From positions 248,001-312,000 of the forward strand of contig CP021222.1 in the NCBI GenBank assembly GCA_003999685.1: a stretch of DNA of 64,000 bases. The letters are read 5' to 3'. A model generated the notes under the pieces. The model saw nothing but the letters and a program-made list of their open reading frames with translations. It was not told the DNA's origin and ran no database searches. This document shows, piece after piece, positions 36,340 to 49,229 of the stretch. The stretch's first letter is position 1, and each line of letters opens with the position of its first letter. Origin of the DNA: Taiwanofungus camphoratus (taxonomy: Eukaryota; Basidiomycota; Agaricomycetes; Polyporales; Taiwanofungaceae). Made by a program: the position numbers and the translations under genes.

Positions 36340-36485
36340 GAATTGACGAAGAGGCGATGGGATGAAGGCAATAGCCTCTGATCCTAACACGTGCAAATAA
36401 ATACTTCAGATTCAAAATTCAAGGCGCCAGTCAGAGTCCCCAGCACTAGCGTCAGGCAGTGCAGAACACGAGTTATTTACCTTCC
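36340..36485. promoter_or_regulatory. 146-bp divergent promoter of mS33 and SUV3
   Basis: Both start codons face outward across 146 bp, too little for two fully separate fungal promoters. Both products work in mitochondrial RNA metabolism and translation, so shared control is plausible. No defined factor site was recognised. Confidence 0.55.
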
Positions 36486-38952
36486 ATGAATCGTTTGGCT
36501 CTGACCATCTGCTCTCGCTGCCGCCATGACCTCTTCCGCCTCAAGCTCACTGAAAAGAAGATTTTGGCAAGAGCACGATCTGGCAGTTCTGCACACAAAA
36601 AGACGAGGTCGACCGGTCGCTATTTACCGTATCAGCACTCGGGATCTGGGTCCTCGCACACAGGTTCACCACGACCCAGTAGCCCACCAGGACCCAGTAT
36701 CTTACTACGACCTGAAGACGTATCCGCGTACCTAGGACAAAGAGTTCACAGCTGGTCAAAAACTGCGAAACTAAGCCAACGGCTATGCAAATTCGGCATC
36801 GTTCCCGAAGACATCCCGACAATCAGCGGTGTCTTTGTGCCGCAAATGCAACAAGGCAAAGTCATCGAGACTTTGGAATACGATGACGCGCAGCTTTCTC
36901 GGATGGCTTATGATTTATCGCTTCCCTCCGGTCCTGGCATGTCAGACAGGTACTTGACCAAGATTCTATTCGAGTGGGCTGCCCATCCTACTGGGGCAAA
37001 CATCCTCGCACCCCTCGTCTCCCCAGGCACCCTTGCGACGATGTCCGAGCTGTTCAAAGCTGCAGATCTCTCTCAGCCAGTATCGTGGTTCCCTATGACA
37101 CGCGCTGCCAGGCCGCGGAAGATTATCATGCACGTTGGGCCCACGAACAGTGGCAAAACCCACAATGCCCTCAGAGCTCTTGCTGCGGCTAGAACAGGTG
37201 TATACGCGGGGCCATTGAGGCTCCTAGCCCATGAGATCTGGGAGCGGCTTAATAAGGGCCAGATTATCCCTCTTGGTGTCGAGTCCAAGATCGATGCGGC
37301 GCCTGATACAGACAGCGGTGTTGCAATAGGCGATGGAAAACCTGTCTCAAGGAAGGAGGGTAGTAAGGAGTACGCACGCTCCTGCAACATGCTGACGGGG
37401 GAAGAGCAGAAAATCGTCGCTGATGACGCCTTGCTCAGCTGCACTGTGGAAATGGTCCCTTTGCACTGCGAATGGGATGTTGCGGTCGTAGATGAGATTC
37501 AAATGATCGCGGACGGTGAACGCGGTGGCTCCTGGACTTCAGCTGTGCTTGGACTCAACGCGGCAGAATTGCATCTTTGCGGCGAGGAGACTGCTGTTCC
37601 CCTCATCCAATCTATGGTTCGTGATACCGGTGATGAACTCATCGTCAAACGGTACGATCGTCTGAGTCCGTTGAGTGTGGCGGAAGAGAGTCTGGAGAAG
37701 GACCTAGCCCTTGTGCAGGAAGGGGACTGCATCGTGACCTTCTCGCGCTCAAGACTTTTTAAGGTCAAGAGCACAGTGGAAAAATTAACAGGAAAACGTT
37801 GTGCTGTCGTGTATGGACGTTTACCTCCAGAAATTCGCAGTGAACAGGCCGCACTTTTTAACAGACAGGACAGTGGTTACGATGTGATTATAGGCAGTGA
37901 TGCTATTGGGATGGGGCTCAATTTGTACGTTGTTCTGTATTGCCCAAATTCACATTGGTTAATTCGCAATCGCAGGAAGATAAAGCGCGTCATTTTCTCA
38001 GAGGTCCGGAAGTTCAATGGGACTCGGGAAGTGCTGCTGTCCAACTCTCAAATTAAGCAAATTGCAGGCCGTGCTGGACGCTTTGGCATGCATGCTGGGA
38101 ATTCATCTGCAGGCGTCGTGACCACATTCAAGACTGAAGATCTCCCGATCGTGCGCAGAGCCTTGGCTGCGCCATGGACGCCTCTCAGATATTCCCGGAT
38201 CCCGGTTACCTACGACTCGATGGACAACATCATGCGAGCCTTACCTTCGCATGCAGCGACTTCGCTAGCCGCAGACGTTTATGACTACGTGGCAAAGCTG
38301 CATCCAGCCTACGAATTTCAAGATATCACATTGTTCAAGAACAAGATAGAATTTGTCGATGTCATAGCGAGTCAACTGTCCCTCCGTGATCAAGTGTTGC
38401 TTCAGCTCGCACCGGTGCCACACAGGGACGCAGTCGCTGTAAACGCCATCCGTTGCATCATGACACTGTATCGTACCCATCTACGAGTAGGTCTGCGAGA
38501 GGCTCTAAAGACCTCTGGCTTATGGGATAGTTATCAAGATATTCTGACGAATATGAGGTCTCGCTTTGACATAAAGACACTTCCTGACACGCTGGCCACC
38601 CTGGAGTCAATACACAAGACTCTAGTTGCCTACTTGTGGCTCAGTTACCGCCTTCCCGTCGCTTTCCCCGATCAAGGCTTCGCTTTCCAGCACAGAGGTC
38701 TAACAGAGAAGGCCATGGATCAATGCTTGGAAAAGTTGACAACGGTGCCCAGGCACCAATGGAAAGCGCAGGTTCAAACAGATGCTGACGAGGAGATCAA
38801 GTTCAGATCGGCGAGGGAAATCAGGCAACTGAGGGCGGAAAAAAGCAGAGCGAGACAAAATCAGCGAGAAACAAAGATCTCACTGTATGGCGCAGGTATG
38901 TTATCTATCGAATGGCGAGGACAACGTTTACTTATCACTAGGTCACTTCTAG
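36486..38952 (+). CDS. SUV3: Mitochondrial ATP-dependent RNA helicase SUV3
   Basis: Suv3 unwinds RNA for the mitochondrial degradosome (mtEXO, with the RNase Dss1). Exons 36486-37924, 37976-38895 and 38942-38952 give 789 residues; intron 1 is 51 bp, so the frame also reads through it. The N-terminus is basic with Arg/Lys and Cys residues (MNRLALTICSRCRHDLFRLK), compatible with mitochondrial import. Helicase motifs: I as GPTNSGKT near residue 219; Ia YAGPLRLLAHEI; II as DEIQ near 335; III LCGEETAV; IV TFSRSRLFKVK; V IGSDAIGMGLN; VI QIAGRAGRFG near 508. The C-terminal Suv3 domains follow (LPVAFPDQG) with a Lys/Arg-rich tail. The last exon codes for three residues and the stop. Start chosen as the first ATG. 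Confidence 0.96.
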
Positions 38953-39186
38953 ACAAGACTAACGTGACGACTAATCCGGAAGTGTAGGATGTCAGTTACG
39001 TAAGCGTATTTGTGAAGCTTTGGTCGTAGTTGAATTGAGCCTCAATCTCAGACAGATACTATTCCGTACATTCGTCTAGGCTTCTGTTCAAGCTCTTTGT
39101 TGTCCGCACTCCACTCGCAGACAGGCTGGTCCGACGTCTCCCCTTTTTCCCGAGGATACCTCCTTATCAGAATCTTGAATCATACT

Positions 39187-39744
39187 ATGCTCAGATTTCT
39201 ACTGTTCTTTGCCCTTATTACCCTTACAATCCCGTCTGTAGAGCCATTTCCGACTACTCCTGGCGCTACAGAGCCTAAACATCTGGCGCACTTTTCATTG
39301 ACGAAACCAGATACCTTGCTCGGACGTCGATATTCGCACCAGAGTCGTGAATCAATCATAGTCGCAGATGCCCTGGATGGTGCTGGACCTGCCTCTCAGG
39401 ATGAAAAGGCGCTTTGGCGATCCAAACCCTTTCCAAAGTATCTTGCGGAACGCGCTGCCGCCAGGAAATTGAGGATTCGGGAACAAGCAGAGGACAACGA
39501 CGTCACCCACACCGCTGTTATTAAACCTGATCAATTATACGACTTGCGCGATTCTGCTGCATCCGGACAAGACGCGCCGTCTTCTGATCGTGATGACAAT
39601 CTCGAACACAATACTTCTGCAACGTACGCACCCCATCCTACCGGATTCCCGCCAGCGAGTTCTTCTCAACAGGGGGCAAAAAAGAAATCCTCCAAGCTAA
39701 CAACTCATAAGACGAAATTGCACGGAAAGCCGGCGAGTCTTTAA
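39187..39744 (+). CDS. Putative small secreted protein of unknown function
   Basis: ATG 39187 opens a 185-codon frame. Residues 1-17 (MLRFLLFFALITLTIPS) form a good signal peptide. The mature part is polar, rich in Ser, Ala, Lys and Asp, without obvious domains or many Cys, and ends with a basic Lys-rich tail (GAKKKSSKLTTHKTKLHGKP). An upstream in-frame ATG at 39097 would place the hydrophobic segment internally, so the downstream start is preferred. No intron needed. No family recognised; a wall-associated or secreted disordered protein is possible. Confidence 0.5.
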   Translation: MLRFLLFFALITLTIPSVEPFPTTPGATEPKHLAHFSLTKPDTLLGRRYSHQSRESIIVADALDGAGPASQDEKALWRSKPFPKYLAERAAARKLRIREQAEDNDVTHTAVIKPDQLYDLRDSAASGQDAPSSDRDDNLEHNTSATYAPHPTGFPPASSSQQGAKKKSSKLTTHKTKLHGKPASL

Positions 39745-39944
39745 AGCTAATACGAGGGAGTATCAAATGTCTGCATCTTCAATATTATATACCATATCAT
39801 AATAGGATACAATTACATCCACGGCTCCTTCCTGTAGCTCTTATAATGCCGACAATCTACGTACTTGCAGTCATAATACTGTACAGTTACAACTACAGAT
39901 TTTTTAGTCAGACTATCATATACATACGCTGTGGCACCAAAGCT

Positions 39945-40754
39945 TCAGCAAGTCCCTTCCATCCCTTGTGGATCATTCATCGACCCAGTCAGAGAGCCCA
40001 TCTCAGCTAAAGTCCCGGAAAATAACTCATCGAAACCTTGCTGCAAGCCAAGTCTCTCCAATGCAAGCTCGTAGCTCTGACCTTCCATGTCAATTTCTTG
40101 AAGCCACTCCTCCATCCTGCTCGTGCCGGCTACAAGGATGCTCCGTAACCTTGTACGGTCCGTCTGGCTCGCAGGAGTTGAATGCTGCGAATTGTCAGCG
40201 GGTAATGTGACGTCTGTGCCCGTGCGCACGATGGGGCCCCAAGCCTGAGAACGCAAGACCGCGAGCCAGCCCTTGTCGAGGTCGTCGAGCCAGGCGAGCA
40301 GCTGCGCGAGAGTCTGAGTGTCGGGGACGTAGCCGGGTATGGAGTTCATGATCTCGCCCGTAAGGCGGAGTAGTAGGGACGTACGGAGAGACGCAGAGGG
40401 ATCAAGTGGCGGTATTTGTAAAATTAGTGAGAGAAGCGGGCGAGTCGCTATCAGATAAGACTTGAGAGACGGAAGTGTAGAAGAAGGTTGCGAACTGAAA
40501 TAGGCCCGGGTCTATTACTGCATGCACTGAGAACTCGCGGAGCTAGCAACAGACCGCTTTTTGTAGTTTCGTGTGATTTCCAATAATTGACCTTCTAGAT
40601 AATTCACCAAGTTTCGTTCCTGGTTAGTTGTGAGGGGACGAATATCAGGGCCAGCCTGACCCGGACGGGGATTCTCTACATCGTTTGCCGGCGAGATCAC
40701 TTCTCGGTCTGGCGTCATGGACATAACTGGGTTGAACTCGTCTATTTCAGCCAT
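39945..40754 (-). CDS. Hypothetical conserved-looking protein
   Basis: Exons 40754-40555 and 40494-39945 join in phase (gtctgt donor, cag acceptor, 60-bp intron) to give 249 residues. The N-terminus is acidic and Pro-rich (MAEIDEFNPVMSMTPDREVI) and leads into a helix (NLVNYLEGQLLEITRNYKKR). The rest is largely helical, with SYLIATRPLLSLILQIPP, LLLRLTGEIMNSIPGY, LAQLLAWLDDLDKGWLAVLR and MEEWLQEIDMEGQSYELALE. There is no signal peptide or clear membrane span. I do not recognise the family; the regular helix pattern and clean intron support a real gene. Confidence 0.6.
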
Positions 40755-42742
40755 ATTGTGTTAAGCTGATCACGAAAGTAGATTGGTCTGGGAGAGTATA
40801 CTGAAAGAAGGACAAATACTGTATTGCCCTCAGAAATGCCAACTAACTAGAGCGCGGGCCAGTGCGGGCCGCCGCGGGGCCGTCGTGGAGTTGTGTACCC
40901 TCGCGGAATCAACCCCGCGGCCAATGGCCAGACATCATAGTCTAGCGACATTTCTCCTGCTCACTCACTGTCTTCCATTACCTTGAGTAACAATAGCAAT
41001 ACTGCCGACCGGAGCTCGTGCGGACACTAGCAGATCTGCTATCTCTTGGTACCTAGGAAGCGCACAAGTGTCAGTTTGACTCAGAACATGCACGAGATTA
41101 AACGGGACCGCAAGTACTCGAGTTGTCTCAAAAACACTGCAACCTTTGCATTTTCCGTTGACGTCTCCTACAATATATTGGTGCGATCCAGCAGCACAAC
41201 AACTTAAGTCGACGTTACTAGAGGGTGCCCAAATTATCCATCCTTGGCCAAGTCAATGACATGCAGGGCACGGTGAGTCCTTTGTACAAAGCTGAGATCT
41301 TAATCTGTCATATCTCGCTATAAAGGGAGTTTAGTAGGCGCATTTCGGGATGGCCATCGTCTCTGTGCGGACTCAGATATTTAAGTTATTATGGGTCCTT
41401 CACTGAGGTTCCAGGGCTTGGAAATACAGATCTAATCTGAATTCTCAAATCCTTGAGCGGGTATGAAGTGCCTGAGAGGCAACCATACCTGCTGTATTTC
41501 TTCGACGACTGCGCGTGATGCCTCGTTCCATATCGGTGAGGATCGATTCAGGGAACCGTCGTGAACAATTCGACTTGAATTAATGTAGCTTGATCTCTAC
41601 GTCTGGCGTCAAGTCAAGCCAACCTCCTTGCCTCGACACTACGATGCAACAAGGGCTTGGCCGTGACTCCATGCGTGGTGAGAATAACAATCATCGACTA
41701 CACACAAATCCTGGATCGGACCTTACCGATCCGTGGAGGCAGAGTCGACTGCAATCATGGACCATGCTGTGACGTTGCTGCGGACCTAGAACACGATTTA
41801 TGCTAGAGGCTTCATAGAACTGTGTGTCCTCAAAACAAGAAATCGCATTGGGGGTCCCATCCATACTATGGTATCCCATAGTATCTGGGTCCGTTATCCG
41901 ATCAAGCTTTATGCAGAAAGCAGTCGATCCCTCCCCTAAGTTCTTATCATCGAAGATTGCTGGTCGGAAGGCTTTTTCGCTTTCTCCAATGTTGGAGGAT
42001 TGTAAGAGAGTGATCGGCCTCTTCGGACTTGCGCTGCCTGCCAATAATATTTGTTCATGTCTCATCTTCGAGTTCTCATAAACGAACCGAGTAACGACTG
42101 ACAAACGGTCCCTTCGGACAGTGGACAGCACGCTGCGGATGTGAAGCAGATGGCTGCGCACTGATTCATACGCTGCCATTTCCGCCTCGCAGATCACCCA
42201 GTACAGCGCACGCATGTTGGTCGTTCTTGAATGCCGCGAATTGCAGAATATCATGGCACCACTGTTCGGCTCTGTCAGTATGCGGGTATGGCCTCAGATG
42301 GTCTTGGCTCTCCATTGCGCTGAAGCTCCAGCAGTAGTGCGTACCTCTCAACTAATAATAATTCTCATGATTCGACAAAAACAGGTTTACAAGGTTCCTA
42401 TTGAGTACGGTGTGGGGTGCATCTGATTGCGACTGCAGTTTCAAATCCATGTTCCCTAATATCCTCATTTACGTTGCAGCAGAACTTAAGACTATTCTGT
42501 GCTTGTCACTGGTACAGCTGCGCTATGATCGGCCATCATGGGGCTAATGCCATCCTCAGGCTACACACGACCTGCTTGCCAGGAAACTTTCTTGATACTG
42601 CGCCTTGGTCTTACTTGAGCATGCGGTACGTTCCAGACTTTTCTGAGACTGTCTATCTGGCCACCATTAATTATGTGTCCCAAGGACAAGCTTCCTTGTA
42701 TAAAAGCAGGTTGTATACGTTGCGGAAAATTGTTCTATACCC
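40755..42742. other. 2-kb region without a firm gene
   Basis: The longest frame is 42254-41691 on the minus strand (187 codons), starting at an ATG. It has a helical, Arg-rich first half (YESVRSHLLHIRSVLSTVRR) and no known motif. It could be a genuine orphan gene, but there is no supporting intron pattern. Otherwise the region is AT-rich and contains the promoters of the flanking genes. Confidence 0.3.
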
Positions 42743-43984
42743 ATGTCCAACATGTTCTTATATGTGATATATGCCTCTATCTTCAATTCCATGCTTTTGA
42801 TCTATATGATTATACGAAATCAAAGTTCCACACGGAAAGAAGCATCCTCTCAAGTTACGACACTGAACGACATACGCACGCTTCTGTCCCCTGAGACCCA
42901 TCTTTCCTACCAACTACTTTCACGAGCGATACCAAATGCACGCTTGAAGCGGGCATTCCGAATCGATAATTCCACCTTTGTCAGCCCCGACATCGCTGTT
43001 CACGATAATTTCACCAAGGTAGCGAAGTCACTGATATCATCTCCTGGTACATTTTCGTGGGCCCACTTTGCAGATAATGCAGATGATTCTGTTCGTGCAT
43101 ACCTGCACCGCCATTTATCGTCTGAACGTGCGACGGAGTGCACCTTCGAACGCTTCATACGGGTGCTCACATTGCATGTAGTCATTATCGGGCTCTTCAG
43201 GGCCGACGTTGGCACCTCGGAACAGGATTTCCTCGACGTTGACTTCGTCGCACGGGGCATCAACGATCTTTGGGCGATCTCAAAGACGTCTTCTACACCC
43301 CCTGGAGCTCTCCTCGAGAAGATCAACATTCGACTCCGCCGCTGGGTTCGCACATATTCAAACCCTGTCGAATTCATCATACCGGCATACGAGACAATGT
43401 GGCGAGTAGTTGCGGTCACAGTCGCGCTCAAACACAGTGATCATGAAGCTCGTCGGGCATTCCATTTATTCCTGCAGCAACCCGACTCTGATCAATTCCG
43501 CCGCTTTCTTGGCGAAGACCCAAGTGTGGAAGCAATCATACAAGAAGTATTGAGGCTGTACCCACCTACTCGGCATATCTCTCGCGCTGTCGCACCCACA
43601 TCGTTCCAGTTTCTCCCTTCATGGGTTACCCGCCTACTTTTTCAAGATGTCATCAAAGTAGCCGATATCGAGACTCTGCAAAGGGCAGATGTATGGGGTC
43701 CCACGGCTCAGGACTTTGACCCAATGCGTCACCATCCCGCGCGCTGCACTGATGAGCAGCGAAGAACATTGCTTATGTTCGGCTACGGCAAGTTGACATG
43801 TGTGGCAAAGAGCTGGGCGCCACGGGCCGCCGCTATCATAGTCGCTGCTGTCCTCGAGCAAGTTGGGACCACTAGCGCGTTCCATATCATTGAAGGGCCG
43901 AAGCTGGGGGGCAGAGGAGGGTGGGACGGCTGGATTGTGACGAGAGTCGCAGATGACCTCCCGACCGCTGACGACGTTTCTTGA
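42743..43984 (+). CDS. Cytochrome P450-like monooxygenase, intronless and short
   Basis: P450s are haem-thiolate oxygenases; substrate unknown. One open frame of 413 residues from ATG 42743. An N-terminal hydrophobic anchor (MFLYVIYASIFNSMLLIYMI, residues 4-23) fits ER membrane attachment. The K-helix ExxR appears as EVLRLYPPTRHISR; the region before the haem is DFDPMRHHPARCT; and the haem loop is FGYGKLTCVAK with the ligand Cys and the usual FGxGxxxC spacing. The I-helix position holds AYETMWRVVAVTV, without the AGADTT-type acid/Thr pair. At 413 residues it is about 80-100 shorter than typical fungal P450s, mostly before the I-helix. Absence of introns contrasts with nearly all neighbours. 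It could be an atypical P450 with altered chemistry. Confidence 0.8.
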   Translation: MSNMFLYVIYASIFNSMLLIYMIIRNQSSTRKEASSQVTTLNDIRTLLSPETHLSYQLLSRAIPNARLKRAFRIDNSTFVSPDIAVHDNFTKVAKSLISSPGTFSWAHFADNADDSVRAYLHRHLSSERATECTFERFIRVLTLHVVIIGLFRADVGTSEQDFLDVDFVARGINDLWAISKTSSTPPGALLEKINIRLRRWVRTYSNPVEFIIPAYETMWRVVAVTVALKHSDHEARRAFHLFLQQPDSDQFRRFLGEDPSVEAIIQEVLRLYPPTRHISRAVAPTSFQFLPSWVTRLLFQDVIKVADIETLQRADVWGPTAQDFDPMRHHPARCTDEQRRTLLMFGYGKLTCVAKSWAPRAAAIIVAAVLEQVGTTSAFHIIEGPKLGGRGGWDGWIVTRVADDLPTADDVS

Positions 43985-44184
43985 GAATGTTTTTGAACTT
44001 ACGCGTTGCCTACGCGTTCGTCAGATCGTAGTTGGACATACCCGTTGTGTCGAGTGGAATGGACGGATGTAAAAGTATACGAACATGATTATGATTGATA
44101 CCGGTACCGAATTCGACATTGCGACTGGATCGCTTAAGATGCGAATCGATTATCACACGAGGGAACGAAGCGCATGACAAATAT

Positions 44185-45629
<1,445 letters not shown>

Positions 45630-45739
45630 CTGCGGTCACCAATTTGCCACTGCTCGCGAAATTTGGTTCAAACGGCGAAGAGCGCGTCACTCAAACGCGT
45701 CCTTTCTCGTTTTTACACCTGCCACTAACAGTAGAACAA
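45630..45739. promoter_or_regulatory. 110-bp divergent promoter of mitochondrial TrpRS and MAK10
   Basis: The two translation starts are only 110 bp apart and point outward, so 5' UTRs and promoters must overlap. No defined motif was recognised. Confidence 0.5.
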
Positions 45740-48499
45740 ATGGACGTGGATCATCTATTCGACATGCCAGGCGGCGATGACTTCCAGGACGTAACTGAGG
45801 TATTTGTTGAGGCAGCAGGAGGTGAGTTGTCAAACGGATCATGACAATCTTAGCCTTACATGTCGCCATTTTGACAAGATATGAGTCCTGAGAATGTCAT
45901 CTTGACCGAAGGTTTCACGTTGCTCGATGCCATGAGCGCTTTCGAGGTCCGTATACGTATCCGACCGCAGTGCATTTCCAGGCTTGTTCACAATGTAACA
46001 CAAGATCGGAGAGCCTCGCATGGATAGCGGGATGGTCCTCGAGCAGCACCGCAGGTCTCCTTTTGAGCCATTGACTCTTCTCTTACCTCAGGAGGTGTGT
46101 TGGATACTGGACAGAAGCTTTGCATGCGAGGTGAATGATCATGGAGGTCCTCATTGTTATTACAGTTCATGTAAATTCTGTGGCTTTAGATGGAATGGCA
46201 TGCTGGAAGCACTCTTTCCCAGACTGTCTACACCTTGCTCTATGTTCATCATCTCTCCGACATGAACCCAGACTTCATAAGTCGCGGCCCCGAAATTAGT
46301 ACAGATCCCTTTCGTCCTCTCGAGCTTATCACTCTGGTTCTCAGAGCGAGTGTGTTTGCTCTCTTAAAGTCCTGCGACATGACTTGGCGGGAATTCTCGA
46401 AGGGCAGAGTTCACGATGTGAGATTTTGTTCGTAACTAAAATTCCTGAGGTACTCATTATAACCTCACATAGAATGAGGACTGGCAAAGCGAAAAATGCG
46501 AGGTCTCACTACTTGAAGGCGTCAACGCCGATTTTGTCATTCAAAAACTGGACGATGCTTGCCAGTGGCTCCGTGCATCCTCGCTTTCTCCTTTGCATAT
46601 CTCAGCTCTATGCAACAGACTTCTTTTACGCAAGGTCTGTCAAATTTTACCGGACGCCATAACGAAGGTGACCCCCTTGGTAGACGATGCTTCAGCTGTA
46701 TAGGCTAAGTCTGCCTCTGAACCTGACCGAGCTACGCATCCTGGTAGAAAGCGCACGGGAGCTGCTGCAGCAAATACGTGTCGAACCATTGGACCCTTTA
46801 TCCCCAGAATCACCCGCAATTTTGGCGTTCGACCCTCATATCACTCGTCGACTACCCAACTTCATGCCTACGCGCCCTACTGAATTACCAGAACAGCAAG
46901 AGACCTGGACAACCATCCAGCACGTCCTCAACGGGTTTGAAGAACTCGAGCATTTACTCGATACTACTTGTCTCTCCACATGGGAGGTGAAGGTTCTATT
47001 TCTGGTTCAACGTTGTAGGTGTTCATCGTGCGTGCAGATCGTAGGTTGTCTTCGAATTTGGTCGCCAGACAAGCGACCACATATGTCATATATGCGATCA
47101 CTGACACAAGTGAGTGTGTCCACCGCGTAGAGTTGCATAATTAGTACTGAGAGTTGTGCAGTCCTCTATCTTTGACAAGAACGTCCTTCTCGGCAGATAC
47201 TCTGCTACTTGGCTGGTGGACCGTTTCTTTATCGAGACGTTAGGGTTTCCTTACGAGGGTCTTCTGCAAATGTTCGCGATGAACCAGAACGGGACTGTAA
47301 TATCCCTCGTGCGAGAGTCGGAACGACAGATATTGAAGGCACGCTGCTCTGGTAGAGATCTTGCGCATGCTGATCTTGACTTCTGCCCCAGCTCATGGTT
47401 CCTCGCATCAGGTCCCATTGGTATAACCCTCCGCGAAGGCGACGCTACTTGATGAAGTCGATACTTCCATGGCATGAATTGTACCATGGTCTTCTTCAAC
47501 TGACCTCTCACTTACGTTCCGATGTAAGCTGATCCGAATTGTTCCTGTAACTGTATACTAAACACATCGCTCGCAAGGACGAAGATGAAAACAACATCAT
47601 TAGGTGCATTCCAACAGCCGCTCTGATCTGGCGATTGACTGCCGCACGCGAAGTAATTTTATCGGGGTTCCAGCAAGACTTGTATACACCAGATGAAAGA
47701 TCTATTGCATATTGGTATTTAGCAAGGGTCATAGATCAGCATCTCGCCTGTATAGATGAGCTACTGTCCATTGCACCTAGTGGTGAGATCCCTGTTGTTT
47801 GAACATTATCCGATCAGACTGAACATAAAAATATGTTTAGGATCGCCTCATTATGATGAAATGGTTTTTCAGTTCCAGTTTCTGACGGCACTACAAGTAA
47901 TGTCCATTGCTATGTGTGCTGTACGTGCCAATGTCTTTCTAATCACAGCCGTGCAACTCTAATGTTATTTGAGACAGCTCACTTACAAGCGCTTGACCCT
48001 GCCATATAAGCGAACGTCGCTGAATTTCATCCGTCGGTACAAATGGGCGTTCAAGCCCGAGTACGACAACCTCGCACCTGCCCTCCCCCTTCCGGACCTG
48101 CTCAGCTTCACGCTACATACCGCAGAAATATTCCAGGTGAAGAGGAAGTACGAACCTTCGTGACATAACAATTTGACCTCTGCTCCATTCAGGACAAATA
48201 CTACTGTCCCTCTGGCTCTTTCAAACTCGCAGGGGACATTTTGAAGCGTCTAGTCGAATCCGGAACGACCCAAGGTTACGCCGGAAACTGGACAGAAGAT
48301 CGACGCGAAGTAGGTTCAACATTATCCGACCGAGACTCTTCTGACTGATAGAAATTTTCAGCTCCTCCGCAACCTCGCCAACCTATGCTCACGGCTGGAG
48401 GCGACACTGGCAAGAGTACGGGACGTTCAGGCCTTTAATGATAGCGTGCTCAAATGGGACCCGGAGGCTCATCCTTGGTTCCCAGACGTTGCCACATAA
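45740..48499 (+). CDS. MAK10: NatC N-terminal acetyltransferase auxiliary subunit MAK10 (Naa35)
   Basis: Naa35/Mak10 is the large auxiliary subunit of NatC, which acetylates N-termini such as Met-Leu/Ile/Phe. Fourteen exons give 682 residues: 45740-45821, 45879-45946, 46005-46130, 46190-46417, 46473-46634, 46684-46986, 47038-47109, 47162-47338, 47392-47523, 47578-47782, 47841-47920, 47978-48136, 48193-48309 and 48362-48499. Family blocks: DVTEVFVEAAG, GFTLLDAMSAFEIGEPRMDS, MEWHAGSTLSQTVYTLLYVH, WSPDKRPHMSYMRSLTQ, WLVDRFFIETLGFPYE, NPPRRRRYLMKSILPWHELY and RRYKWAFKPEYDNL. Intron 6 (51 bp) also reads as open frame. Intron 8 (47339-47391) seems to start with GC rather than GT; only that junction restores ERQILK-LMVPRIRSHWYNPP. 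It shares a short upstream region with mitochondrial TrpRS. Confidence 0.92.
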
Positions 48500-49229
48500 T
48501 AAACGTGATTCGTTATACGGCCACTTCTGAATGTGTCAAAGAAGAACGTATGGATGTCGCGGGCTACCGAGAAACACTGACACCGTTGATGTTTCTCGTT
48601 TGTTTTTGCTTTGTCAGGATGTAGCAGATCGATTTATTGCTCTGTTGTCATCGTGTTGCACATTGCAGTATCTCGTTTGATTTGATCGGTATAGACCAGC
48701 AGGAGATACCCACACTTGTCTATGTGTACTTACTTTAGTAGAGCTATTATGAAAACGATAGACACCCCTTCAGTTTTTTTTCGAGAATAGCCCTTTTGAG
48801 GCTCTGCCCAATCGTAAGGCGTAGTACCACGGCGGCGAGAACGTCCATGGCTCGATACATGACAAATGTCGGTGCTGCGTACACATTCTTACTTGGAAGG
48901 TCCATCATGTCGACATTGTGCCTTGGGCTCATCACTGTCACCCAGCTCTGAGCAGCCCAACAAACACGCAGCTGGTTACGTTCAAAAAGTCTTATGCTTG
49001 ATTGTACTTACAGTGAAGCAATAATCATCTCAAGTCGGTTTCTCGTTTTCCAATTCAAAAGGGTGTATGCATCCTATCGTTCTCGTGATAGCTGCCTTTT
49101 GACGAGCTTGCATTCCATATAAGGATGTTGCACCAGGTTGCACCTAGTGCTTACGTTAAATAGTTGGCTACTTACGTAGTGGTCTCATGGTAGCTCTTGC
49201 AGTGCGCCCCTGATCAAACCATTGTTTTC
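48500..49229. other. Intergenic region MAK10 to endonuclease III gene
   Basis: About 730 bp. A minus-strand frame at 48941-48747 (64 codons, with AAPTFVMYRAMDVLAAVVLR) might belong to a tiny gene reading leftward, but no in-phase upstream exon could be confirmed. Confidence 0.3.

Noticed and set aside
37925-37975. Read-through of a 51-bp segment inside SUV3 as coding sequence
   Set aside because: The segment begins GTACGT and ends CAG, and it interrupts helicase motif V; removing it restores GMGLNLKIKRVIF.
41691-42254. 187-codon minus-strand frame as a confident gene
   Set aside because: It has an ATG and fair length but no motif, no intron and no supporting context, so it is mentioned only within the intergenic entry.
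46987-47018. 32-bp intron in MAK10 after STWE
   Set aside because: It breaks the phase with the next exon. The 51-bp intron ending at 47037 keeps the frame and restores the family segment RPHMSYMRSLTQ.
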